NCBI GenBank assembly: GCA_030789695.1
Contig: CM061142.1
Span: 601,595,659-601,659,658 of the forward strand
Source: Scilla litardierei
Lineage: Eukaryota > Streptophyta > Magnoliopsida > Asparagales > Asparagaceae
Reading direction: 5' to 3'
DNA: 64,000 nt
The notes under the pieces are model-generated. The model saw nothing but the letters and a program-made list of their open reading frames with translations, was not told where the DNA came from and did no database searches. The position numbers were made by a program, and so were the translations under genes. This document shows positions 10,805-22,247 of the stretch, piece by piece (within the stretch, counting starts at the first letter, position 1; the number at the start of each line of letters is the position of its first letter).

Positions 10805-13800
10805 CTAAATTTCAGATTCACCCATAATCCCTAATTCTCCACGTAACCTTACAAAAGAATCTTCTTTAAGAGGTTTAGTGAAGATGTCGGAGATTTGTTT
10901 TTGGGTTTCAATGTACTCTAAGATGATGTCCTTCTTAGCTACATGATCATTGATAAAATGATGTCTCACATCTATGTGTTTAGTACGGGAGTGATGTACC
11001 GGATTCTTGAAAAGACATATAGCACTTTGGTTATCAACCATGATAGGGCAAGTATCACAATTGACACCATAGTCCTTAAGAGTGTGTCTCATCCAAAGAA
11101 CTTGTGCATATGCAAGACCCATGGCAATATATTCCGCTTCAGTCGTGGACAATGATACCGAGTTTTGTTTCTTGGAGAACCAAGAAACTAAGGAATTTCC
11201 TAGAAAATGGCAAGTGCCACTAGTACTCTTCCTATCGGATTTGCATCCGACAAAGTCGGCATCACTATATGAGATTAACTCATATGTGCTAGATTTAGGA
11301 TAAAGTAACCCATAATCTAGTGAATGATTGAGGTAACGAAAAATTTGTTTAACCGCAATCAAGTGTGACTACTTAGGTCTAGCTTGATATCTAGCACACA
11401 GACATACGGAAAACATGATATCGGGCCTACTAGCAGTTAAATAGAGTAAGCTACCGATCATACCTCGATATAGACAAACGTCTACATCTTTTCCGTTCTC
11501 ATCCTTGTGTAGATGGGTTGCCGTACTCATGGGAGTCCTTTTGCTTGAAGACGATTCCATCCCGAATCGCTTGATAAGCTCCCCTGTGTACTTGGTTTGA
11601 TGTATGAAAGTCCCATCCTTCATTTGCTAAATTTGCAGTCCAAGGAAATAGTTGAGCTCACCCATATGGCTCATCTCGAATTCATCCTTCATAGACTTAG
11701 AAAATTCTCGGCAAAGATTAAAGTTAGTAGAACCAAATATAATATCGTCTACATAAACTTGAATCAATAGGATGTCATTTTCATAATCTTTAATAAAAAG
11801 TGTTGAATCAACTTCACCCATTTTAAAACCTAAATCCAAAAGAAAGGTTTTGAGTCGATCATACCAAGCTTTAGGAGCTTGTCTCAACCTATATAACGCT
11901 TTCTTAAGTTTGAAAACATGGTTTGGAAATTTTTCATGTATGAAACCGGGTGGTCGAGAAACATAAACTTCTTCATTAACAATACCATTTAAAATGCACT
12001 TTTAATATCCATTTGAAAAAATTTGAAATTCTTATGAGATGCAAAAGATAAAAGTAATCTAATAGCTTCTAATCTAGCTATGAGGGCAAAAGATTCTTCG
12101 AAATCGATACATTCTTCTTGCAGGTAGCCTTGAGCTACTAAACTTGCTTTGTTCCTTGTGATGACCTCGTTCTCATCAGTATTGTTCTTGAAGATCCACT
12201 TGGTCCCAATCACTTGGTGACCACTTGGAAGAGGAACGAGCTCCCAAACTTCATTTCTCTCGAATTGCATGAGTTCTTCTTCCATTGCCACTATCCAAGA
12301 GCTATCCTCACATGCTTCTTGGATGTTCTTTGGCTTAATGCTAGAGACGAATGCACAATGAGAGAATTCTTCAATTCTAAACCTCGTTCGAACACCCACA
12401 CCAATGTCTCCAATAATTTGGTTATGAGGGTAGTTGCGAACGGTTGGGTAAGCTTTGGGAATCCCTGCATCACTTGGAACATCTTCAACACTCTCATTAG
12501 TAGTGTTAGTCTCTATAATAGAATCATTAATCTTGACATTACTAAGAGAATCACATATAGTATCTACACTATCATCAATAACATGAGAAAAATCAAAATC
12601 TTCATAAAATGATACGTGTAGTGATTCCTCGATCGTTGAAGTGGTTTTGTTGTTTATCCGGTAGGCTTTGCTACGTGTGGAATATCCAACAAAAATTCCT
12701 TCATCGGATCTTGGCTCAAATTTATCTAAGTTACCAAAGATGTTCTTGATAAAACACTTTGAACCAAAAACTCGAAAATATTTAACTTGTGGTTTTTTGT
12801 CATAAAATAGCTCAAAACAAGTTTTGTTCATTCGGGGTCTCACTAGGATCCTATTGAGCACATAACATGCCGTGTGAATCACCTCTGTCCAAAACTGTAG
12901 TCCAAGATGACTATCATGGAGCATGGTACGTGCACACTCAATAAGAGTCCTATCCTTTCTCTCTACAACACCATTTTGTGGCGGTGCACGAGGAAAAGAA
13001 AAATTGTGAGTTATCCCGGTGTCATCACAAAACTTTGTAAAAGATTCATTCTCAAATTCTCCTCCATGATCACTACGAATAGTGATAATGGTGGATCCTA
13101 AGAAATTTTGAATCTTCTTTGCAAATATGGTAAAATTTTCTATGGCTTCATTCTTATTAATTAAAAATGAGATCCAAGTAAATCTGGAGAAGTTGTCAAC
13201 GAAAACTAATCCATAATGAGCATTGCCTAAAGAATCAGTTCTAGTTGGCCCAAATAAATCTAGATGAAGTAATTCGAGGGGCCTCTTAGAAGTTATGCCT
13301 TCTTTAAGTTTGAAAAATGATTTACCAAGTTTATCTCTTTGACGTGAATCACACAAGTTTTTCTTACTAAAAGCAATTTTTGGAAAACCTTTGACAAGAT
13401 CATGCTTAGCTAACTTATATAAGTGCTTAAAATGAACAGGACCAAAGCGGCGATGCCATAATAATTATTCATTTGTAGCATCTAAGCAATGCTCTACGGT
13501 TTTAGGCAAGCTTAAATAATAAATATTATTACGCCTAATACCAGTAAATAAAACATGTGAATCAAAATCAATAATTTCACACAAAGCCTCTCCAAAGTTA
13601 ACCTTGTAACCTTTGTCACAAATTTGACTAATGGAGATAAGGTTATGGCATAAACCACTAACTAAATGTACATTAGTAATTAAAGGTTTGGAGGAACTAC
13701 CGATTATACCTACTCCAATGATGGTTCCCTTTTGATTACCTCCAAATGTGACCGTTGCACTATCCTTGATGCTAATCACTTCGGAGAGTAGTAAGGGATC

Positions 13801-13887
13801 TTGTTTGGAGCAACCACTATCGAGTATCCATCCTTTATTTTTAGAGCTAATTTGACCTTTATTGCTCTCTTTCTTTCTCTTGGGTAC
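10805..13887 (-). pseudogene. pol: element A pol (PR-IN-RT-RH), degenerate
   Basis: Domains appear in copia order: protease (WILDSGCSK), GAG-pre-integrase, integrase ([19 protein letters not shown]), RT ([17 protein letters not shown]) and RNase H ([23 protein letters not shown]). The frame is broken at least four times: a frameshift near 13460 before the integrase zinc finger, a one-base loss near 11988 in DIKSAFLNG, and TAG codons at about 11624-11626 and 11369-11371. The last codons GESEI-TAG match element C. It would have made protease, integrase and reverse transcriptase for the element; it cannot now. Confidence 0.92.
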
Positions 13888-13941
13888 CTACATGATATAT
13901 CATAAGCTTATGGTACCCAATTTTTGTTGGGTCCAAGGGGA

Positions 13942-16272
13942 TTAGCCTTTTGGAAGCCAAATCCAAGTGGACTTCCGCTTCCCAACATAATTACCACTAT
14001 TAATAATATCATGAAAATAGGAATCAAGATAGGCATTCCTATCATTTAAGCTTGTGTTCTTAGGACCCCAGGTTGTGTATGTTTTGGGAGTCCTTTTCCT
14101 AGTTGCATGCACAATAGATTGATTTCTATGAGGTGTGTGCATCCCAGGAACATGAGTTCTAGCATAAAAATGAGGAGGAGGATATGCATTAGACATATGT
14201 GGGTTGTATGCATGCTTAGGAATATGCATGGTGTATGAACCATATGGAGCATGCATGACATGTGGTGGATGTGCATACATGTAAGAATGATGCGTATGAG
14301 CATATGAGTGTATAAAGTCACGTGCAGGAGTATTTCTCATGTGTGTTTTTGCATGTGTCCGTGGGTGTGGAGCATAAAATGTGTTATGTGTGTCCACTTG
14401 TGAAGTAGGAGATTTCCTACGTGGATGAAGGTTGGTGTACATGTAAGCATGGCCTCTCTTTTGGTTTCCACCCTTAGCGGGTTTCTTGCCAAAAGGGAGT
14501 GAAGGTGAAGCGGTGGCTTTCTTGGTTGGTTTGCAACCTACAGTGTTTTTGACACCACTTGTGGATGCAGCGGAGGATGGCCTCACAAAGTCTATAGTAA
14601 CACCACTATAGGAGGTGCGAGCATTGGATGCATTCGCTTCCATAAAACCAATACCAACACGATGTGTGGCCGGAAATTGGTTTGCTAGCAAATCATCCAA
14701 TTATCATTTTTCCTTATTAAATCTCATAATACGGGAGGACATGAGCTCATATTTCTCCTTAAGAGAAGAAATATTGGTATCCAAGGTAGACACCCACGCT
14801 TTGAGCTCGTGCACTTGGGTTTTAAGAGAATCATTCTCTAACCCCAATTGTGTGTTTTGTGAAGCTATATCACTATTATCATTAGGATATGTTTGATCAG
14901 TTGAGATTTGAGGGTATTCACCTCATTTCTCAAAGTGACATTTTGAGAAGCCAAGTTTGCTTTCTCAAGAGTTAGTGTATCAACAATGGTGTCATTGTTG
15001 ATAATGCATGGAATGGATGGCTTGCTAACATTCAATTTATTTAAATTAGTATATCTAAGCATTAAAGATTGATACTTAGCAAATAGTTCTTCATTAGCAA
15101 TACGCAATTCGTACATTCTTACCTCGGGTTCATCCATGTCGGAATCACTCTCCTCGGAGAGCGGATCTTCCCGGGCCATGAAACACATGTGGGCGCTTTC
15201 ACCCTTCTCATCATCGGATTCACTTGATGAGTCTCCACTTGAGTCATCGAATGTATCAACTAGTCCGTTCTTCTTATCTTTCTTATTCTTGTCGGACTTG
15301 TGGTACTTTGGAGCTTTCCACTTCTCTTTTTTTCGGAGCATTGGGCAATCCTTCTTGATGTGCCCTGGTTTATTACACTTAAAACAAAGAGAGGAAGTGT
15401 TATTAGTAGACTCAAATCTATTCTTGGAGGGAAATTTATCTTTGCGAAAGAAACGTTGGAACTTCTTCGCCATTTGAGCCATTCCTCCAAGTGCATCTCT
15501 TCTGATTCTTCACTATCGGAGGATGAAGAATTAGCTTTGAATGCTAAATTTTTCTTCTTGGCCTCCGAAGATTCATCATAGCTCGAATATTCAATTGGAT
15601 ATCCCGTCTTACTTCGTAAGACATAAGAGTGCCGATGAGATTCACGACTGTGTAAGTCTTCAAGTCGTTGGCCTCCTCGATGGTGATAACTCTTCTTTTC
15701 CACTTGGAGGCCATTCCCATTATGATCTTCCTTACCTTATCTTGTTGGGAATAGACTTGTCCAAGAGCTTCCAATTCATTGGTGATGTCAGTAAAACATC
15801 CGTACATTGATGCTATGCTTTCATTTTCCTTCATGTGAAACATATCGAAATTTTGCACGACAACATATAGTTTAGAAAGTTTTACCTTGTTCGTTCCCTC
15901 ATGGGTAACGACGAGATGGTTCCAAATTTGATATGCACTCTTACATGTGCATATCTTGTTGAACTCATCCGGGTCCAACGCATAATGAAGAGCGTTCATT
16001 GCCTTTGCATTGTTGACTTCGACGGATTTCTCGGAAGGCGTCCATTTATCAAAATCCTCTTCGGTGGGCTCGACGTATTCCTTGTGAAGGGTTCTCCAAA
16101 GGAAAGAACTCCTTAGGAACATCTCCATCTGACATTTCCAACAGCCGAAGTTCGTACCATTGAAACACGAAGGACACACCGTTGATTGCCCTTCGAATAT
16201 TGTGGACGCTCCATCACGATCGTGATTGTTGTATGAAGTCGGTGGAGGAAAGTTGTTCTTGTTGGATGCCAT
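13942..16272 (-). pseudogene. gag: element A gag, degenerate
   Basis: The ATG at 16272 opens MASNKNNFPPPTSYNN and follows the primer site by about 15 bp. The capsid-like part (16272-15544) has CKSAYQIWNHLVVTHEG as in SIRE-type gag. Frameshifts between about 15560 and 15480 separate it from the zinc knuckle CFKCNKPGHIKKDC (about 15360) and an acidic Ser-Asp tract. A further break near 14865-14700 precedes the His-rich tail (AHTHHSYMYAHPPHV) that ends WLPKG-TAA. Gag normally packages the element RNA. It is homologous to the element C gag at 54104-56200 throughout. Confidence 0.9.
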
Positions 16273-16286
16273 AGCTTTAAACCAAC

Positions 16287-16298
16287 GCTCTGATACCA
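16287..16298 (-). other. primer-binding site of element A (tRNA-iMet)
   Basis: TGGTATCAGAGC on the minus strand, two bases from the 5' LTR, is the standard complement of the initiator tRNA-Met 3' end used by plant copia elements. Confidence 0.9.
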
Positions 16299-17073
16299 AT
16301 TGTAAGGTCCCTGGCTATGAGGAAAACACTACAAGGGGGGTTGAATAGTGTTTATGCAATTTAAAAAGATAGTTACACCAAATTAAATTCCTAAACCATA
16401 AATAATGCGGAATAAAAGTAAACCCCAAAATGAAACAATGCAAACGCAAGGATGTTTCAAGGGTGCGGATTACCCAAGTCACTTCCTGACTTGTTCTGGT
16501 AATCCTACGTCCCTTACACCCGGATACCACCGGATACTCAAGTTAGAACCCTAACTTAAGGTTTCCTAAAAAAAACCCCACTTGTAGCAATCCTACAAGT
16601 GAAATCGAAATACACTCGATTGTCATTGACTCCCACAACTTGGGAGCAAGCAATCCACTCTCACAACCCGAGCGTAAATCAAATAACGAAAGTTCTGAAA
16701 TTTGAAATAAACGACACTTACAATCACATATGTCTTGAAGTAGAACTTGAAGGAAATGTATTGTGTGTTGAATGACTCTCTTGAAGAGAGGAAAGCCCTT
16801 TCTCTTGACTACACCAAATGCCTAGAAGATTTCTCTTTGGTTCTAGGCTGGAGAGCAAGAGATGAAAGATAGGAATTCTAGGGCTTTTGGATTTTGAGAG
16901 CTTTGATCTTGGAAGAATGAAAGCTTGAATATTTGAGAGAGTTGCTAACAAAATAAGTTACCTCTCAATGGAACAGTAGAGGCTGTGTTTATAGTTTTCT
17001 CAAACCCTTCAAACAGAATCTACAAAAGCTCCTTTGAAATTCGTGAAGAAAAGCTCAATGGATAGAATCGGCG

Positions 17074-17851
17074 TACGCGACAGTCGACTATTGAACAAAA
17101 CACAGTCGACTGCTTCACTGTGACAGAGGGTGGGTGAGAATTCAAACGGTAACTTACCACGTGGACAGTCGACTGATAAGGAGTAGACAATCGACTGTTA
17201 AACCAACATGCGACTGTAAATCCTTCTACAGGCGACTGGCTGTAATCTGGGTAAGTTGAGAAAGTCTCAGAAAGGTCTTGGAATACAGGACAAGTGACTG
17301 TTGAAGAGAAGACAGTCGACTGGCAATCCAACAGGCGACTGCAATTCCTTCTACAGACGACTGATTACAAACCCTGATATTTTCCAGAGAGTTGAGTCTG
17401 CAGAGAGGCTCAAAGACAGACGACTGTTGAAGCATCGACAGTCAACTGTGCCATTGGACAGTCAACTGCAAATATAACAACAGTCGACTGGCACTAGAAT
17501 ATGAATTATTCCAGGGAGCAAGTCCTGGAGAAGAATCATGGACATGCGACTGGTGAAGCATTTACAGTCGACTGGTCCTTGGACATGCGACTATAAATAC
17601 AACATCAGTCGTCGGGCCAGATCAAGCTGAGAATGATCTTGGGTTGAAGATAGACAGGCGACTGATTAACAAATCACGGTCGACTGTCCCTTGGACAGAC
17701 GCTTGTGAAATGTACAACAGTCGCCTGAAAGAGTTAAAGCATAGAAGCCCAAAAATTAACTAATTAAGTATGTGCATAATAGGCGACTGTAAAACAAAAC
17801 ACAGTCAACTGTTTTAAGACAGGCGACTGTAAATCGTTCAGCTGTCGACTG
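17074..17851. repeat. CAGTCGACTG palindrome tetrad array, element A 5' LTR
   Basis: Counterpart of 7363-8141 with the same grouping in fours. Individual sites differ between the two LTR copies by single substitutions, for example CATGCGATTG against CATGCGACTG. Confidence 0.9.
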
Positions 17852-18113
17852 TTGAGATCATGACATGCACATTCTTGATGGAAATGAAATGGAGTCTAAG
17901 GAAAGTTAATCTAATGATTTCCTAAGAGTGAAATGAAGATGTGCGTGTGCTCTAACATAGTTCTACTTGTAAGCTACATACTAGAAGAGAAAAAGATTAT
18001 TACATATGTGGAACTCTCTCTTCTTTCCAACGTATGAGCTTGAAGTCTTCTAGGAGCTTCAATCACCATCTTTGTTCATCTAATCCACTTCCTTTGCTTT
18101 CATTGATCTTTGA

Positions 18114-18118
18114 GTGTC
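18114..18118. other. target-site duplication of element B, left
   Basis: GTGTC precedes element B and is repeated perfectly at 24092-24096. Confidence 0.95.
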
Positions 18119-19034
18119 TGGTAGGCCCAAAATAGTGCTTCTCTCAAGCGCAAGAGTCCGTACAAGTAATATAATATGGGAGTCCAGATGTCGAATCCTC
18201 GGGAGGAAATCTGTTGCAACCACAGCTCAAATTAATTAGAAATCCAACAAAGAGAAACTAACCACTTCAATAATGATGGTGATGTGAATGGAGTTGATCA
18301 TGGTGAACAATGCGAACGAAGAAAAGTGTATGAAAGTATCGACGAAAAGTATGCACATGGTATGGGTTCGTTAGGATCAATAATTTGTATTAACTTGGTT
18401 GATGAATATAACACAATGAATTCTTTTTTTGAGAGCAATTCACCAAAAAATACCCAATATAACTCAATGAATTCTCCTTTTGGGAGCAATTCATCGGAAG
18501 ATGCCCTTTTGGAGGTTCAAGCACTATAAGAATAAAATCGTTGCTAAAGTTATAATCTTACAACTACGGTATGAAACTCTCTTTTGGAGAGATCAAAACT
18601 CACCCTTTTGGGGCGATCATCAACTCAATCACTTCTTTTGGAAGATGAAAAAGACGATTTAATAACAAAAACTACAACTTTATCAACGTTAACGATTAAG
18701 CACAACGAATATTCAACCAAACTAACACAAATCACATCCACTAACTACTCCATACCATGCACAAATAAGTTTTAGCTACTCATAATGCAAGAATAATCAA
18801 GGTTCATAGCAAAATACATTGATCCAATAGCAAAATACGATGAAAAACACCAAAATACGGAGTAGAAGTTTAGAATTCTATCACCAAATCTCCAAGATAA
18901 GCCTCAAAACTCTCTGGAAATACTAAGAACAGCCTCTGGAATTTTACATAATTTTTCAGAGTGGAAAATCGGCTCCTAGGTGCTCCAATACGCCAATAAT
19001 ACGCCAGAATCCGGCCAAAAACCCTAGAAATACG

Positions 19035-19044
19035 CTTATATAGG
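19035..19044 (-). promoter_or_regulatory. TATA box of element B LTR
   Basis: CCTATATAAGCG on the minus strand lies just downstream (minus sense) of the GC-rich palindrome block. The other LTR has CTTATATAAGCG at about 23163-23174. Confidence 0.5.
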
Positions 19045-19059
19045 CTCATTGCGGGTTTT

Positions 19060-19600
19060 AGTGGGGTTAACGGGTCTAAACCCGCATCAATATCGACCCA
19101 AACCCGCTGAAACAAGTCGGCGCAATCCACAGCCGTTCATCCGTGCGGGATTGAACGTGGACGCGCCACGTGTGCTCCCAGATTCGTGCTCCGCTCTTCG
19201 TTCGATCGGCGCCCGTTTCCGCCGTTGGATCTACGATCCAACAGATGTCATCGCACCGCGTGTCCCCAGCGGTCCGATTCCCGCTTCGTTTCGAATTCAG
19301 CTCGGGAGGAATGCAGACCGTCCGATCGAGATCGTGCGGCAAAGAGATGACCACGTCGCCCGCTCTCCGCTGCGTTTGGCGCTCGATTTCGTCCGTTGGA
19401 TCAGCATCCAACGCTCAAAAAGACGTCGCGTCGCCGCCTTTGGTTGTTGAATCAGCACAGTTGGATTCGTTTTCAACGCTCTTGATTGTGCCACGTCACC
19501 GCCTCTTTTGAATTCGTGCGCCCCGCCTTTCGGCCGTTGGATCGAGATCCAACGGTTATCGGCTTGCCGCGTCGCCCTCTTTGTCTGAGCCGTTTGATGA
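19060..19600. repeat. GC-rich block with CCGTTGGATC/GATCCAACGG palindromes
   Basis: Four or more inverted-repeat pairs of the form CCGTTGGATC, short gap, GATCCAACGG occur near 19218, 19395, 19445 (diverged) and 19540, in a block much richer in GC than the rest of the element. The block sits directly upstream of the LTR TATA box. The second LTR has the same block at about 23190-23730; there one pair is a gapless CCGTTGGATCGATCCAACGG. Confidence 0.75.
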
Positions 19601-19965
19601 AGCGGGCTTCACAGCAGATGCTGCCACGTGCCCGCCAAGATTCGTGCGGCGACCGTATTTTTGTATTTTCGTGCGTATTTCTCCATTTAAATGGTATTCT
19701 GCATTCAAAAATTCATTGTAATTAGCACAGATCTCAGAAAAATACAAATAAATAGTCGTTGGAATTGTGAGATCGAGACCAAGCCATGAAAAATATAAAA
19801 AGTGCAGAAATACTCCGTTAATTGCTGTTTTGTGCTCAAATAGAGTTTTTTCTCTAATAAATAATTGTGTACAAAATACGTATGAATTAGAGAACAATGT
19901 AGCATCACATGAGCCCAAAATAGGGCTAAATGGGGGGTTAAATATGTAATATTGAACCCGAATCA

Positions 19966-20988
19966 CACCCCCCAACTAGCGTTTTGCTAGTCTCTAGCAA
20001 AAGAGCGATTAATACAGATGATTAATAAAACAATAAGTTCTTGCAATTGCCTATGGCATGGTTCAAAAATACACATTCCAACATGATCTTGACCATCAAT
20101 ATACACAATCCATGACTAAGATCAATCACACGATATTTTCTCTAATTTAATTTTCATAAATAACATGCAGGCATCGTTTTACGCAAGCGAAAGTATAACA
20201 CGTCGTTTTTCTCTAGTTTTCTTGTTTCCAAGGACTTGGCATCTCAAAACGATCATTCAAATCATGGGTATTGACGTTGCTTAGCTTGTTCATCACTTCT
20301 TTTCTTTTATTAGTTCCGCGTAACGCACATCAAGCAACATTCACAGAAAAATGTATAACTTGGATCGCTCCATCAAATGAGTGAGTTTCCGGTCAATGGC
20401 TCCCAAATCAGACGATAATAGGGCATTAGGCCAAGAAGGACCCCTCGGACTGTACTACTCGAGCCAACCAAGTTATTTATTAGTGACATACTTATTCCTT
20501 CATGTTTCTTCATTTTTTTTCTTCTTTTCTTTTCTTTTTTTTCTTTTTGTAAGCAACTCAATACCCATCAATATGAATATAAACATTAGTACCAATGGCC
20601 AAATTTCTCTTCAACTTGAAGACTTTTCTTAATAAATCGTGTATACTTAAGCTTTTTCATCACATTAGCATGCATGAAATAAATTCAAACTATTTCGAGA
20701 TATTAATCATGGAAATTGAAAATTTTCATGAATAACTTATTAACGGTAATTCCATGAAGGAAAATAATTTAATCAAGCCATAAACAATTTTTAGAACTCA
20801 ATTAATGTATAGTCATCCGCATTTGTGGCATATGAAGGAGTTTTAAATGATGAGATTTGGTGATTTATTCTTCTCAAAAAAAAATACTACGGTCTCATAC
20901 ACACCCCCCAACTAAAGATGGACATTGTCCTCAATGTCGAAAGGTGCACGAGTTTATTCAAGCAAGCATCCTAGAAAGCATTTGAAAA
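19966..20988 (-). other. element B 3' non-coding internal region
   Basis: A polypurine tract (AGTTGGGGGGTG on the minus strand, 19966-19978) abuts the 3' LTR. A second copy of almost the same string, AGTTGGGGGGTGTG, lies at about 20902-20915 near the end of the gag frame and may be a second priming site or an older junction. The DNA between them is AT-rich, with a T-rich run near 20513-20547 and no gene. Confidence 0.65.
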
Positions 20989-22101
20989 CTACACTACTGG
21001 AAAGAACACACCGTGATCAAATGGCGGATCCCGAATCTTTAATTGTGGAGGAAGTTGTTCAATTTGCTCCTTGCGCTCCTCGGCGATTATTTTTCCTCCA
21101 GAAGCTAAATTGGACCCCATCAACACAACTCCAAGCATCTCTATAACTTGTTTGCCAATGTCCTGCGAGAGATGAGTTATGTCAGTCCAAATTAGTTTAA
21201 GATTCATTTCAACAAAAATATTCCAAATGTAGTCATCAAAATAGTTGAAATAAATTAAAGCAAGTTGACGACTACTCCCTGAAAGATATGCACTACTCTC
21301 GGTATGATGCTCGATCAATGGGGAGAGGGGTGAATGATTTTGGGACAAAACTGGAGGAGGGCATGGTTCTGACTCCATGGCGATAATCTCAAAACCCTTG
21401 TCCATAGCTGTCTCCGCCTCTCGTTCATCCAAAATTGCTAGCTCGTCCTCTCTTTTGCACACACTTTCTGCCATGTAGATATTTTTATTCGTGTCCTCAA
21501 TGTGACATGGCTTGCTCGATTTTCCTGCAATAGAAGATAAACTCGTATTAGGTTCTTGAAGTTGAATTTCAAAAGAATTATTTTCTTCTAAGAAAGTGGC
21601 AATCAAATTAAGATTTTCAATAGATTTTTGAATCTGCCGACTCCGAGCAAGGAAATTCTCTTGGAATTGATGGGATGTGGCCTCCTGTGTCTGAATAATC
21701 AGGTAAACTTCCTCTTTCAAGGATTGCAAAGGTACGTCTACGCTTTGCTCTTCTTGATCAAGGCATGAAGGCTCCGTTGAATCGCTCTCTGAAGTCTCTT
21801 CCATGGTTTCTTCATTTTCTTGCAGAGACTCCATGTATTCCCACACCTCTGTCGGCGTCATACCTCCCAATAATTCCTGCAGCTGTGGTCGTAGTCCATC
21901 TAGGAAGGACGCCATAAGCTCTTCATTTGTGTACCCATGCTGCGGATAGCTCGATATTATGTCAGTGAATCTCCTCCAGGCCTGAAAGAAAGTTTCACAG
22001 TCAGTTTGATTAAAATTAACGATCTTGAGCTTCTCCATCCTATGTTTGTGTGCATTAGCATATCTTGCATCATACAGATTGTTTGTGCAATAGAAATTCA
22101 T
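20989..22101 (-). CDS. element B gag-like protein
   Basis: The frame opens further upstream only at a GTG; the first ATG in frame is at 22101 (MNFYCTNNLYDARYANAHKH), giving 370 residues. Residues about 25-75 contain ETFFQAWRRFTDIISSYPQH and ELMASFLDGLRPQLQELL, the pattern of the Retrotrans_gag domain of Athila/Tat-type gypsy elements. The rest is acidic and glutamine-rich, with no zinc knuckle and no protease. A GTGAG donor-like site (about 22178) and an acceptor-like TTTTTAAAAAAATAG just before the ATG suggest an intron in the leader (inference). It is the only coding capacity of element B. Confidence 0.65.
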   Translation of the reverse strand: MNFYCTNNLYDARYANAHKHRMEKLKIVNFNQTDCETFFQAWRRFTDIISSYPQHGYTNEELMASFLDGLRPQLQELLGGMTPTEVWEYMESLQENEETMEETSESDSTEPSCLDQEEQSVDVPLQSLKEEVYLIIQTQEATSHQFQENFLARSRQIQKSIENLNLIATFLEENNSFEIQLQEPNTSLSSIAGKSSKPCHIEDTNKNIYMAESVCKREDELAILDEREAETAMDKGFEIIAMESEPCPPPVLSQNHSPLSPLIEHHTESSAYLSGSSRQLALIYFNYFDDYIWNIFVEMNLKLIWTDITHLSQDIGKQVIEMLGVVLMGSNLASGGKIIAEERKEQIEQLPPQLKIRDPPFDHGVFFPVV

Positions 22102-22223
22102 ATACTCTATTTTTTTAAAAAAATAATAAAAATAAATAAAAAACAAAAGTTTATGTACAGTAAAGTGGAAAGATCTCACCGAAGGTCCTCTAAATGAAAT
22201 AAACCGTAGTCACAAACCATTCC

Positions 22224-22241
22224 TCCCCGGCAACGGCGCCA
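22224..22241 (-). other. primer-binding site of element B (tRNA-Asp type)
   Basis: TGGCGCCGTTGCCGGGGA on the minus strand, a few bases from the 5' LTR, is the tRNA-Asp-complementary primer site common in Athila/Tat-like plant elements. Confidence 0.85.
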
Positions 22242-22247
22242 AAAACT

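Larger units (their letters stand above)
16301..18118 (-). repeat. element A 5' LTR, main part (split by element B)
   Basis: This matches 6591-8411 of the 3' LTR and stops in TTTGAGTGTC where element B inserted. The last 125 bp of the LTR continue at 24097-24221. Confidence 0.93.
18119..19965 (-). repeat. element B 3' LTR
   Basis: This 1847-bp LTR matches 22248-24091. Its left third holds short repeats around GAGAGCAATTCA and CTTTTGGGAGC, and its middle is an abruptly GC-rich block. Confidence 0.93.

Noticed and set aside
17020..17435. Small Cys/Ser/Gln-rich open frames (QSTV repeats), also 41569-41901 and 58785-59084
   Set aside because: They are translations of the CAGTCGACTG arrays; the frame follows the repeat spacing and there is no start context or domain.
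19049..19511. GC-rich open frames in the LTRs of element B (also 23178-23637)
   Set aside because: They overlap on both strands in a GC-rich palindrome block upstream of the TATA box and have no domain; the GC content explains the open frames.
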